From: Amanita rubescens
Taxonomy: Eukaryota > Basidiomycota > Agaricomycetes > Agaricales > Amanitaceae
Length of the DNA: 55,979 bases
Reading direction: 5' to 3'
NCBI GenBank assembly: GCA_015039365.1
Contig: WION01000342.1
Span: 1 to 55,979, forward strand
Part shown: positions 11,649 through 21,698 of the stretch, piece after piece
Layout of the letters: the number at the start of each line of letters is the position of its first letter
Numbering within the stretch: position 1 is the first letter of the stretch
The notes under the pieces: generated by a model
Database searches by the model: none
What the model saw: only the letters and a program-made list of their open reading frames with translations
Told to the model about the DNA's origin: nothing
Program-made: the position numbers and the translations under genes

Positions 11649-14600
11649 AAGTTATCCAGGAATATATGAAATATTTTTATACGAGTCACCGGAATTGCAA
11701 GACTTGAAAGTCTTCACGGAAGATCTCTCGTTTCGTGTACAAGTATGGGGATCCAGACTATATGCTGCTTTCACCTTAATCCTTGTATTATATATTTCTT
11801 TAATATTCCTATAATGCTTGTTGTATACGTTATACAATATTTATCATTGTTTGATCCTAAAGGTATAGGATATGACTTTGTCGAAAAGCCAATACAATGA
11901 CGTATATTGTTTGAATCGATTTATCAAAAATCGAGTTTCCTGTCATATTGATAATATCCATTATAAAAGCACCCCCAGGCTTCAAGCCTTACAAAGTGTG
12001 TGAAATCATATTTAATCGAGAAGGGGCTTGGTCTACTGCCTTCACAATCTCTTATATGATTTATTACTTTGTGTAATAAAGGATAAGTCTATATCCTTAA
12101 GTGCTAAATGAATATTTTTGGCAGGTAAACGATAACGTTTAACAACTTGCATAAATATCAAGCTATATAAATAGCGAGATATATGACGATGATTCTTTGT
12201 GTGAAAAGAATCCTCTGATGGATATGCGAGTGTGTATATGTCGCATTGTCAAGTAAAGACTTGACGTGTCTTCCTAAATGAACTATTTAGACGAGTATAG
12301 TATCTCTACAAGGGGAGCTTCCTCCCTTGCAAATACTCTCTGCTCGTATGTGTGACGAGTGTGATAATCATTCCTTGTTTCTTTACAAGTTCTGATTATA
12401 TGTAACTCGTATATTCTCCTATTATGTCTAAAGGCGTCCAACGCCTTATGTGGTGTAAAGGTGTCTAGCACCTTAAAATGTAAAGGAGTATATATTCTCT
12501 TGCACAGCAATACGAGAATATGACGTGGCGTGTTCACTTTGATCGACAAGTCGCACGCGTGACAATTTTACTTGTAATGACAAGTGTAATTGTTTGTGGT
12601 CTATATAATTGCTCATCCTTGTAAAGACAAGTGTGATGACAAGCGAATTATGTTATAGACGGTTGCCCAGATGATTCTTATACATCATGGTTTACATCTC
12701 TGTTATATCGATAAAAACTCCTTTTTAAATTTCGATAAAGAGTTCAACCATGTGTCTTAAAGAATATCTATGTTGTTCAACAGAGCGAAGTCCTTGGGTC
12801 TTTAAAGGACTTATGCTTTCAAAGCATTTGACCCGTCTGTTATAGAACAACGAATGTTCCCTTCTATAGATATGTGTGTATATCTTGTCTTTTGTAAATG
12901 ATGATAATCCGTCTGGTATGATGATTTGCATATCATTAAATCCTTTATAATCACTTTGGTAAAGGATTGTATTTGGTTGTGATTCCATATATCCCTATTT
13001 TGATAGGAACGCACAACACCAGCGGGGAGACAATTCTCCTGATTTCGTAATAACGAAATGAACTTCATCATTATCCAATTCCTGAGCATGTGTGACGATT
13101 ATTAAACTTGAGCTTATATTTGATAAGCTTTCTTGTTTTAATCGTGTAAGTGAATCCAGATACATTTTACTGGATGCTCATACAGATATGATTCCCTACT
13201 TGACTTATACGTGGTGGTCATCCACATTTGCAATATATCTTGGTAATCATTATAAAAGGGTTTTACCATATATGATCAGCAGTGAGAACTGCTATAAGTG
13301 CCCGGCGCATTTTATCTTAATATAAAGATAATTTGCTGGCAGTATTGTGTCTGCCGTACCCGACGATCATTAATGATGTAATCCTTATTGGACACTGTGT
13401 ACAAGATTTGTTTGATCTTGTTTTGTATATGCTATATTTATCGTTACTTGTGTATTGGTACAAGATACGATTTATATGACTTTAAAGGTCTACACCCACA
13501 GGGATACGACCGTTGTCATGACAAGTTTAATTGAGGATCCAAGAATGATCGACATTCTGCATTCACTCATACTTGTATATTTATAGCATATTGGATCTAA
13601 AGTTTATATAGATCCTTTATGACGAAGAGGATATACTTGTTTTGACAACAAGTATAATTATAAGTGTTTGTATAGGAGAACAAACACTTATATAATATCT
13701 CGTATGAACGAGATTTTGACCTCTAAGTCATTTAAGTGTCAATGACTATCTTTTTGGACGATATATTCAACATGAACACGTCTACTGGGAAGGTATAACT
13801 GCGACGTTATCCGATATAGGTTTCCTTTTCAGTACAGCCTATATAATCCTTAAACAAGGATTATTCCTCTGTTACGTGTAGTCCGTTGGCAAGTATTGTC
13901 CTCTTAACTCTGTTAATTCTTGTTCTACCCTGGTTCTATTTTATCTTTATGCATTATCCAGATGCAATAAGAGTATAGAACTCGATCGGGGAAGTCTCGT
14001 CGAATGATTTTGAATATCCTTTTTGATGTTCAATGTATAATGACAACATTAAACCGAAATTCATTATTTATAGAGATCCTCCTTATGAGTTGCCGAAGCT
14101 CATTCATATACGGTATATTTTGGCAATGACAATGTGTCCTTGCTAATACCGTCAGGAAGATCATAACGAAATTTCGAAGTCATAGCAGTATTGGGTCTGC
14201 TGTGCCCTTGAATAACCCACAATATATAAATATTGCTACCTATCCAAAGGTTGACCTGTACAAGTTTATTTTCGTAGCAGTATTGGGTCTGCTGTATCCC
14301 CAAGTGATCCACAATATATAAATATTGCTAACCAACCTGAAAACCGTCAAAACTTGTGTAAGGAAATTCTCCATTGTTCGATGAGACCAAGAACTAGAGT
14401 TGATTAAAGAGGGTGTTGGATTATATGCAAGGTGTTCCTATCTTTAGCTTCTGAGGGCCAGATCTGTGCAAGGAACTAAATGTATTCCAATAATCCAACC
14501 GTAATATCGTATGAACGATATTTGGGATTCTGTATTTTGAAAGGAACTGGCGCAAGATTGACATAATCTATTTCTTTGTTTTTAAGCTACCATTGTTTCT

Positions 14601-16268
14601 TATAAAGAAATACTGTTATATGTATGGAGAGGATATGTGAGATTATTTGCGATAAGCCATAAGACAGGCTTATTTGAGATATGCATTAACCTGGCATTCC
14701 ATATAATACACGTTCCTGACTAGGATATTTGTCAGGAGTGTAATGTCATATTGTAAAGACGAGACGCTTTCAAGACCGTATAAGTTTCAACGGCAAGGAG
14801 CCTTCTCTATACAATAGACGGGGATAAAACTCCAATACATATATTTGTTCGTGTTCAGGCATCTGTATATTATCGAGGGAGCTTCCTCCTCTAATACAGT
14901 TGATGACCATTATTATGGGCCTATGTTTAATACGCAACCATAATATATATACAATATGGGCCTATATCTAATACGCATCCATGATTGTTTGTGTATACAA
15001 GTTATATCGAATACTTGTTTTGATTGGTCATATATACAAGTCGTAATGTACTTGTTTATTTGCAATGATTCCCCCTCAATCAAGACAGGGATTGATATTG
15101 CGTAATTTAGCCTGATAGAATCATGTATATTTTTGACATGATCTATTTATCACGTTTTAATTATATACGTGATGTGAACAGTATTCTTATTTAACATGTG
15201 ATGGTTTGTAAAAATCATCTTCATGTATTTAAAGAAATCAATGATTTCGTCAATTTATCATCTTTATAAAAAGATGTAACCGTTCTTGTGTTTCACACAA
15301 TACATTATCCAACATAACGACGTTGGTCAACGTATATGGTCATGGTACATGTATTTCACTCAAGGATGATCTGGTTCCTATAGATAATCATTTAGAATTA
15401 TAATCCACAATTCTTAAAGCTATAAGAATTATTTCGAGGTATTTTAGTTACGTCTGTCCTGTTATTGGAAAACCTATTTTGATATGAAGAGGGGATGAGC
15501 GTGAAGACGCCGCCGAACAATTCAATTTATAGATTGAGTACAAAGATACTCTGGACGTTTATAGATGCTTATAAGCATCGCAGTCTATTCTTATACAAGT
15601 GATCGAAATTCCCTTGTATGCGACAGTATTCTGGCAATGATGATAAATCCTTGCTAACGTCGTTAAAGAATGACGGTGTTTATACCAAGAATTTGTTATC
15701 TCCAACAGATAATGTTCAGCAGTATGAAACTGCTATGTGACTACAGTGTTATGAGACGCTTTCAAACCGTATAAGTTTCAACGGCAAGGAGCCTTCTCAA
15801 GTGTAGGAAACCATATTATGAGACGTTTTCAAAACCGTATAAGTTTCAACGGCAAGGAACCTTTCTCAAAGGTAACACATTACTGTTATTTGCAAATAGA
15901 TTATAGCCGTTTATAGGCTATAGACATCAGTTTGCATATGTGGAGAGCTTTTAAAGATATTGTTTTTATAGTGTAAACTTTATAGATATTTCTGATTGAC
16001 GAAGATAATATGTGTTGATGCTTGTATATAATGACAAGCTTGATGATCTTTCTTCAAGTGATCGAAATTCCCTTGAACGCGGTATATTATGGCAATGATA
16101 ATAATCCTTGCTTAATACCACCAGAAAGACCTTTATTTATAAGTAATCGGGATTGCAAGGCATTCGCCTACACGATTTCCTTATTTTGAATATAAATTGT
16201 ATGACAAGTAATCGGATTTATAAGGAGTGATCCTTCACGATACTCTTGTTTTGACGACAATTTATATA
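11649..16268 (-). other. AT-rich internal region of the LTR element without pol
   Basis: This 4.6-kb stretch occupies the position of pol. All six frames are closed by frequent stops; the longest frames are under 100 codons and resemble nothing. It is strongly AT-rich and contains dispersed short repeats: a 48-bp block GAGACG..CGTATAAGTTTCAACGGCAAGG (14761, 15753, 15820), a block ending AATATATAAATATTGCT (about 14183 and 14275), TATGGGCCTATxTxTAATACGCA (14914 and 14955), and GGCAATGATxATxATCCTTGCT (about 14121, 15631, 16092). Either pol decayed and was replaced, or this is a structured non-coding cargo as in large retrotransposon derivatives. Confidence 0.7.
13278..15734. repeat. Family of five AGCAG..CTGCT hairpins
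   Basis: Hairpins lie at 13278-13293 (AGCAGT, loop GAGA, ACTGCT), 13338-13355 (GGCAG..CTGCC), 14184-14201 and 14276-14293 (AGCAG, loop TATTGGGT, CTGCT), and 15718-15734 (AGCAGT, loop ATGAA, ACTGCT). The copy at 13338 changes both sides of the outer base pair (A-T to G-C), as expected if the stem is maintained. All lie in the non-coding interior of the LTR element. Confidence 0.65.
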
Positions 16269-17417
16269 TTACATATATTTCTTCCAGAAATAATCTAAGT
16301 CTATGCTATATTGTTCTTCTACCCATTGATCATAGCTATTCATAGCCATGAAATTTCCATAGTGACGCTCGAAATCTTCATGAGCATCATAAAATTCCTC
16401 CTGGGAATTTGTTATTCTTGTATCGGATGAGTCTGTCAAAGACTCATGTGATAAAGGTGAAGGCGTGGAAACATTTGATTTACATGATTTAAATGAATCA
16501 TGTGTGGAGTCTGATTCCTGATCAGATTCGGGCTGTTTGACTAATAGTGGAGATCCTCCCCTGATATAATCAGGCTTGCTACTATTTTTAAGGTCTTCCC
16601 AGCGCAAATGTGTAGGCTGTGGATGCGGCGAGCATCTGCAGCGGCCTTTGCCTTTGTTTGTTAAGGAGGCATTAGCTAAACAATGTTCCGTATGCAAGTT
16701 AGGGTCTTGCGTCGACGGAGACGATTGGTTTATAGCATGATGCCGTAACGACCATGCTGAACGAATTTCACTAGCAAGTTGCTGGACTCTGATTGGTCCA
16801 ACTTGTGTGGCAGTGTTTCCTGAACGAACTGCCATAGGGCTAGAGTAATTCGTATTATTAGCGGTAACGGATGATGTAGCCGCTGTTTGGTTGATCCATT
16901 TTGATGGAACAGCCCTGATGGTCGTAAGTGCTTTATTTAAATGAGCAGCCGGGAATTGATGTCCCTGTGCTGCTATGTGTCTGTAACGAGTGATGATTTT
17001 ATTTATAGATCGATCATGATCTATTTTGTCCAGTGATCCGTCGAGGATTGCTGGCGAATCATCTTTGTAACGTTCTTGCAAGAACATCCATAGGAGTCTT
17101 GCGTTGTAAACGTGTTGATAAAGCTCAAAGATTGTAAAAGACAATCTGAGCTTAATGGCGTGTAACGCCTTCTCGTTTTGTACAAGCTCATCAGCTTGTA
17201 TGATGATTGCTGCCTTATTGGTGGCAGTGATCGGCGCAATTACTGCTTTGAGGTGAGCAGGGATTGCATTTGGAATAACGGGACACATGAATACCATCAG
17301 ATTTGAGATCTGAAAGTATGCCGTTATTTGTCGTGACCAGGCACGATAATTGTTTCCTTGTAATTCGGTGACAAGGGAACATAAAGCGCTGTCTTCTTCT
17401 TTGGTAAAAGAAGACAT
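16269..17417 (-). CDS. Copia-type Gag protein (382 aa)
   Basis: This single open frame starts with MSSFTKEEDSALCSLVTELQ, followed by GNNYRAWSRQITAYFQ. That is the pattern of the copia Gag N-terminus (L.G.NY..W...I...L). A helical region with LWMFLQERYKDDS follows (about residues 108-120), then a Ser/Thr/Asn-rich linker and an acidic C-terminus. It would form the virus-like particle that packages element RNA. No CCHC zinc knuckle is visible; the only Cys cluster is KGRCRCSPHPQ near residue 245. About 1 kb of leader separates it from the primer site. The frame is intact, in contrast to the missing pol, which suggests that gag is kept under selection or that the copy is young. Confidence 0.8.
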   Translation of the reverse strand: MSSFTKEEDSALCSLVTELQGNNYRAWSRQITAYFQISNLMVFMCPVIPNAIPAHLKAVIAPITATNKAAIIIQADELVQNEKALHAIKLRLSFTIFELYQHVYNARLLWMFLQERYKDDSPAILDGSLDKIDHDRSINKIITRYRHIAAQGHQFPAAHLNKALTTIRAVPSKWINQTAATSSVTANNTNYSSPMAVRSGNTATQVGPIRVQQLASEIRSAWSLRHHAINQSSPSTQDPNLHTEHCLANASLTNKGKGRCRCSPHPQPTHLRWEDLKNSSKPDYIRGGSPLLVKQPESDQESDSTHDSFKSCKSNVSTPSPLSHESLTDSSDTRITNSQEEFYDAHEDFERHYGNFMAMNSYDQWVEEQYSIDLDYFWKKYM

Positions 17418-18434
17418 GACAAGAATGTTGGTAAAGGTTTATATTTATATAAAACCTTATGGAAATGTCGGTAAACAAGGTTTGATGGCCTTGTAAGGGA
17501 GATGGGTGAGCGAGAAATGTTATTTCTTGCTTCTTGATGATAGAACGATTGATTGAGATGAAATCAATTGATCGTTTTGATGGATTATTTATAAATTCAA
17601 TGATTTATATCTATTTAAGGATTTTTATTAATGAAGGTGTCATTACATAAACGACAACGACTTCATAGGCGAGGGTGTCATAACGAATACGACAGCAACC
17701 TTGCGTGCAGCGTTATGAGCTACAGCCAAGCATAATAATGCCTAGCACCAGGATCGATCCGAGGAACATGTACCAGACTTGTGTGCCTGACCTGTAAACA
17801 AGTATGACATGCATAAGGTCCGCGGACTGCAGTGCGCCTGCGGCAACTGCCTGGTCCCAAGAGGTACCAGTTGTCTTTGGAAAATGAAAGGTGTCCGGTC
17901 CATAAACCGTCCGTGACCACCTTTATAAGCACTCCCAGTAACAATATGAAAGTATACGTGGATGCCTTTTGAGCAGAGCCAACGGCTAATCTAAGGCGCT
18001 CTCTAGGAGTGGACGCCTAATAGTCTGCGTGTATGGTCCACAATGGGACCCCAGCACGACCTTTATACTTTGTGAAAGTTACTACGGGCCATATGATCTA
18101 CATACGGTAACTAAAGGCACTAAGGGCCTTATAATGGAATATCGTGCATGAATACCCCAGTCACATCATGGAGGGCAAGTATAACTCCATGGGGGTCAAG
18201 GTTGCCATGCCAGCCTTGAGAAACATAGGTGGTACCCTTATCCCTGGGTGCAAGGAGATCCCCCTAAAGCCCTAGGGTCCGGGCGCATGTCATAAGCTCG
18301 TATGTCAGGTACAAGAACTTAGTTAAATTGACGGATGCCACTCAGGTCTCCGACCTGCACAATACTATACCTGTTCACACATCTTGCATGGTAACATGCC
18401 TGGAGGCGATGGTGATGCAAGCAATACCATGTCG
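17418..18434 (-). other. Untranslated leader between primer site and gag
   Basis: This is about 1 kb with no coding frame of note, GC-richer than the rest of the interior near 17800-18300. It contains several GGTACC/CTAGGG-type patches. By position it is the 5' leader where RNA packaging and dimerisation signals would be expected; none can be assigned by eye. Confidence 0.55.
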
Positions 18435-18446
18435 GGGCCCATAACC
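18435..18446 (-). promoter_or_regulatory. Primer binding site for cleaved initiator tRNA-Met (copia type)
   Basis: On the minus strand the bases just inside the 5' LTR read GGTTATGGGCCC. The plus strand, GGGCCCATAACC, equals the anticodon stem-loop sequence of eukaryotic initiator tRNA-Met, with the CAU anticodon at 18440-18442. Drosophila copia is known to prime from a half-tRNA cut in the anticodon loop rather than from the tRNA 3' end, and this site has the same layout. Confidence 0.8.
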
Positions 18447-18932
18447 TGACGAAGATACGCCCAGCAGCGCAGCGTCTAAGTATTAAAGTGAATACTTACT
18501 TAGAGTGGAGTGTAGAGTGGCGGTTACGACCTCAAACGATAACTCACTATCCTATGGATATAGGATGTGGTGGTAAGAGGAGAAGGAAGGTTCTTATTTG
18601 TACCTACGTACAGGTAGTCTTATATACTACTAGTATCCTAATAAGTACAATGTATAGTAAATAGAGGAAGAGCTGTGCATGACGTATGATATGACGTCTA
18701 GCGCAGCTATGACGCGTCTACCGCAGTAATGGGATGACGCAAGCGACTATAGGATATTCCAGTATCCTATGTATGTATATGTACATGTATATATGTATGT
18801 GGATACATATATGCATGTATGTACATCTAATCTGTATATCCTAATCTATAGGATAAGATATGATGTATTATCTTATATGAGATAAGATAAGATATATGTT
18901 ATCTTATATGATTAGATAAGATAACTTTAACA
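18447..18932 (-). repeat. Right LTR (5' LTR in element orientation), 486 bp
   Basis: It is a direct repeat of 11152-11636 with one extra G near 18667. It has the same TG..CA ends, hairpins and TGACG motifs. Transcription of the element would start in this copy and run leftwards. Confidence 0.95.
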
Positions 18933-18937
18933 ATACA
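18933..18937. repeat. Right target-site duplication ATACA
   Basis: It is identical to 11147-11151. The first base is also in frame with the downstream RT reading frame, so removing the LTR element plus one ATACA gives uninterrupted LINE coding sequence. Confidence 0.9.
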
Positions 18938-21485
18938 ATCAACATCAAACTCGTCTGCCCCAGGAGGCGACCACATCACATGGCGCCTACTCAAAAAAGC
19001 CCTCGCAACTTACGAAGTCGCAAAAGCGCTAGTCAAGCTATACAACAGAATCCTGGACGAAAGCTTCTGGCCGGCGCAGTTCAAGGAAGCAGAAAGCGTT
19101 ATCATTCCCAAGCCCAAGAAAGACGACTACTCAGTCCCAAAAGCCTACCGCCCAATCGCCCTTCTCAATACGCTTGGAAAGCTCTTCACCAAAATCCTGG
19201 CATCCCGGCTCCAGTATGACGCCAACAAGCACAGCCTCCTCCACCCTGGACAATTTGGTGGCGTTCAAAAACATGCCACTACTGACGTTGCCCTTATACT
19301 GATGGACACTATTGTCAAGGCCCGCGAACGTGGCCAACATACATCAGTCCTTGCCTTGGACATAGCCCAATTCTTCCCGTCACTTAACCACCAGGTAATG
19401 CTCACGATACTAACCAAGCTAGGATTTAACAGGAAACTCACAAACTTTATCGTCACTTACTTCTCAAATCGCACTACACGCTACCGATGGGGTTCGAACG
19501 TGTCCCCGCCCATGGACGCCAACGTTGGGGTCCCCCAAGGCGATTGCCCCTCCCCCATCCTCTCCGCCCTATACCTGGCAATGTTGCTAACGCTTGCCTT
19601 TCAGTGGGGAACAGATAAGAGCATCAACTTACTGGTTTTCGTCGACGACGGCGCCCTGATTACAGCATCCGACTCCTTCCAAACAAACGTTGACATCCTC
19701 GCTACCATGTACAAAACCCTGCTAACACTCCTATCCTACTTTGGCCTCACCGCTGAACACTCAAAACTGGAACTCAAACACTTCTACGCGTTTGACCTCA
19801 ATAGCCCAACTCGGAAATTTAAGGAAGATGCTCAACCCCCCCTTACGTTTGAATGGGAAGAAAAGATATGGACAGTCCCGCCATCAGACATATGGCGCTA
19901 CCTTGGTTTCTATTTCGATTCTCGCCTCAATTTCATGACCCATGTTAAAATATACACTAACAAAGCTTTCAGCACGATGCGAGCATGTCAAATGCTCGGA
20001 AACTCTCACGACGGTCTCGGGCCAGAAGAACGAGCCATCATCTACAAAGCATGCGCCCTCCCGATCCTTGCCTACGGACTGGCTCTATGGTATGCCCCCT
20101 TTGGCGATGGCGCTAAAAAGTGTTTAGCGCGAATGGAAAGAGTCCAAGCCTTTGCTACCCGATGGATCACCGGCGCTTTCCGCACCACCCCACGAGGTGC
20201 CCTTGAGGTCCTCTCTGGCATCCCCCCACTTGCCTTATGGTTTAACATATGTCTCGCTAAGTACAGTGCTCGTATCATGACCCTCCCTGAAAATCACCTC
20301 CTTAGGCAAATCTTCCACTATGACCCAGTCCCAACCCGGTACCGGCACATACCCCCAAGACGCCGACGCCGCAACTTACCAGATGATAACCCTATAGTCC
20401 GACTCAAAACCGACCAAATACAAGAATACTTCGAACCATACCATGACGAAGCAAAACCTGGAGCCAGAATCCTCGACACCTACCTGACAAGAATCCACTT
20501 CTTAAACATGGATGCCCCCAAGAAGAGTAGCGAGTCCTTCAAGCCATGGCTAGCAACGTACAAACGCTGGTTATCAGACGAAATGAAAACCCAAGTTATC
20601 TTCTTCACAGACGGAGCCTTTTGGCGACGGAAAAGACGAGGCGCAGCAGCATGTGTATGTTGGAGCAATGAACAGTGGAGTGGGGAAAAAAGGGAGTGGT
20701 GCGCTGCCGCCTCCTCCTTTGACGCAGAACTCGACGCATGCGAAATAGCAATCACGTGGCTCCTCCAGCGCACGGACATCAAAAGTGCAACCATCATCAC
20801 AGACAACAAGGCAGCCATCAACGCCCTCTTCGACACGAATACACACTCGAACCAAAGCACCTCCCTAAGAATATGCATAGCCGCACGAGATTGGCTAAGC
20901 CGATCGTCTGAGCACACATTACGAATTTCATGGTGCCCGTCACATGTAGGAATCGCAGGAAACGAACGCGCAGACAGATTGGCAAACAGAGAGAAAGATG
21001 AAACAGTGGCACCAGCCATCCTCCGCGATCACTTCATACAAACGGCAAAGTCCCAGGCGCAACGCTGGTGGAACGCGAGATATCGCAGCCCTCACTATGT
21101 GGGTCGCAGCTGGATAACAATCAAACGCAAGAAAAAGCCCATCAAACCCTCCATCGGCCCCACCACCCGGCGTTTCGTCATGCGGGAAATGGCAGAAAAC
21201 AACCCTTTCATGATGACCAGGCTAACACGCGCAATCACGAACCACGCCCCAACAGGAGAATACCGAAGACGTTTCTTCCCAGATCAGCCGACACAATGCT
21301 TCCACTGCGAAAACCCTACTCTCCACACAAGGTCTCACATTCTAACGTCATGCGGCAAGTACACGTCCCATCTTTCTTCCGTAAAAGCAATCTGCACTGA
21401 TGAAAACAGCAAAAAACTCAAGACATTCCTAAAGAATAACCCCACCGCCTTCACATTTGACGACCTTCCCCCAGAACCCCCGTGA
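18933..21485 (+). CDS. LINE ORF2 3' part: reverse transcriptase, RNase H, Cys/His tail
   Basis: The frame is open for 850 codons. RT motifs in order are SAPGGDHITW (about 18957), YRPIALLNTLGKLF, ALDIAQFFPSLNH, GVPQGDCPSPILSALYLA and the catalytic FVDDG (near 19640), then YLGFYFDSRLNF. RNase H follows, with catalytic residues in FFTDGAFW, ELDACEIA and TDNKAAINAL and the closing block WCPSHVGIAGNERADRLA. The C-terminus has a CFHC..H..H..C group often found in fungal LINEs. The enzyme copies element RNA at a nicked target. Here it is separated from its start by the LTR element and has no start codon of its own near 18933, so it is a 5'-truncated remnant in the present state. Confidence 0.92.
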   Translation: MQSTSNSSAPGGDHITWRLLKKALATYEVAKALVKLYNRILDESFWPAQFKEAESVIIPKPKKDDYSVPKAYRPIALLNTLGKLFTKILASRLQYDANKHSLLHPGQFGGVQKHATTDVALILMDTIVKARERGQHTSVLALDIAQFFPSLNHQVMLTILTKLGFNRKLTNFIVTYFSNRTTRYRWGSNVSPPMDANVGVPQGDCPSPILSALYLAMLLTLAFQWGTDKSINLLVFVDDGALITASDSFQTNVDILATMYKTLLTLLSYFGLTAEHSKLELKHFYAFDLNSPTRKFKEDAQPPLTFEWEEKIWTVPPSDIWRYLGFYFDSRLNFMTHVKIYTNKAFSTMRACQMLGNSHDGLGPEERAIIYKACALPILAYGLALWYAPFGDGAKKCLARMERVQAFATRWITGAFRTTPRGALEVLSGIPPLALWFNICLAKYSARIMTLPENHLLRQIFHYDPVPTRYRHIPPRRRRRNLPDDNPIVRLKTDQIQEYFEPYHDEAKPGARILDTYLTRIHFLNMDAPKKSSESFKPWLATYKRWLSDEMKTQVIFFTDGAFWRRKRRGAAACVCWSNEQWSGEKREWCAAASSFDAELDACEIAITWLLQRTDIKSATIITDNKAAINALFDTNTHSNQSTSLRICIAARDWLSRSSEHTLRISWCPSHVGIAGNERADRLANREKDETVAPAILRDHFIQTAKSQAQRWWNARYRSPHYVGRSWITIKRKKKPIKPSIGPTTRRFVMREMAENNPFMMTRLTRAITNHAPTGEYRRRFFPDQPTQCFHCENPTLHTRSHILTSCGKYTSHLSSVKAICTDENSKKLKTFLKNNPTAFTFDDLPPEPP

Positions 21486-21643
21486 TTCCAACCTCACGCC
21501 GCCTCGTCTCGTTTATTAGTAACTTATTAGGTACTATTACATTATGATCCTGGGCTCTCCGCCACACATACAAACTTCCGTAGAAGTGAAACAATAGCTA
21601 TAATAACTACGATAAAGTACTTAATACATCCATTTCTATTCGG

Positions 21644-21694
<51 letters not shown>
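21644..21694 (+). repeat. 51-nt poly(A) tail of the LINE
   Basis: This is an uninterrupted run of A that ends the LINE 3' UTR. Such a long pure tract normally marks a fairly recent target-primed insertion. The following bases, GAGGCATCGCTGACG, do not recur upstream of the LINE as far as I can see. Confidence 0.9.

Positions 21695-21698
<4 letters not shown>

Larger units (their letters stand above)
11152..18932 (-). mobile_element. Ty1/copia-type LTR retrotransposon, gag-only, nested in LINE ORF2
   Basis: The element is 7781 bp long, bounded by 485/486-bp direct repeats that start TG and end CA and flanked by ATACA. The primer site lies inside the right LTR, the polypurine tract lies beside the left LTR and gag is on the minus strand, so it reads right to left. 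The two LTRs differ, as far as I can see, by one inserted G (GAAGACTG at about 11372 against GAAGAGCTG at about 18667), which suggests a recent insertion. Only gag is readable. The 4.6 kb where pol should be is AT-rich and holds no long frame and no protease, integrase or RT motif that I can recognise. It therefore looks like a non-autonomous derivative mobilised by a complete relative (inference). Confidence 0.9.
7054..21694 (+). mobile_element. LINE (non-LTR retrotransposon, RNase H-bearing), interrupted
   Basis: The element is made of a gag-like ORF1 with zinc knuckles, an ORF2 with endonuclease, reverse transcriptase, RNase H and a C-terminal Cys/His motif, and a terminal 51-nt poly(A) at 21644-21694. 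An LTR element at 11152-18932 splits ORF2. ORF1 and the 5' half of ORF2 carry several frameshifts, while the RT-RNase H part is fully open. The domain order and RNase H suggest a Tad/I-like clade, which is inference. The 5' end is uncertain and may include the palindromic array upstream. I found no target-site duplication next to the poly(A). Confidence 0.9.

Noticed and set aside
18435..18446. Possible initiator tRNA gene
   Set aside because: Only the anticodon-loop part matches; no acceptor, D or T arm surrounds it. Its position beside the LTR explains it as a primer site.
20480..21019. 179-codon minus-strand frame opposite the RNase H domain
   Set aside because: Shadow of the strongly supported RT-RNase H frame.
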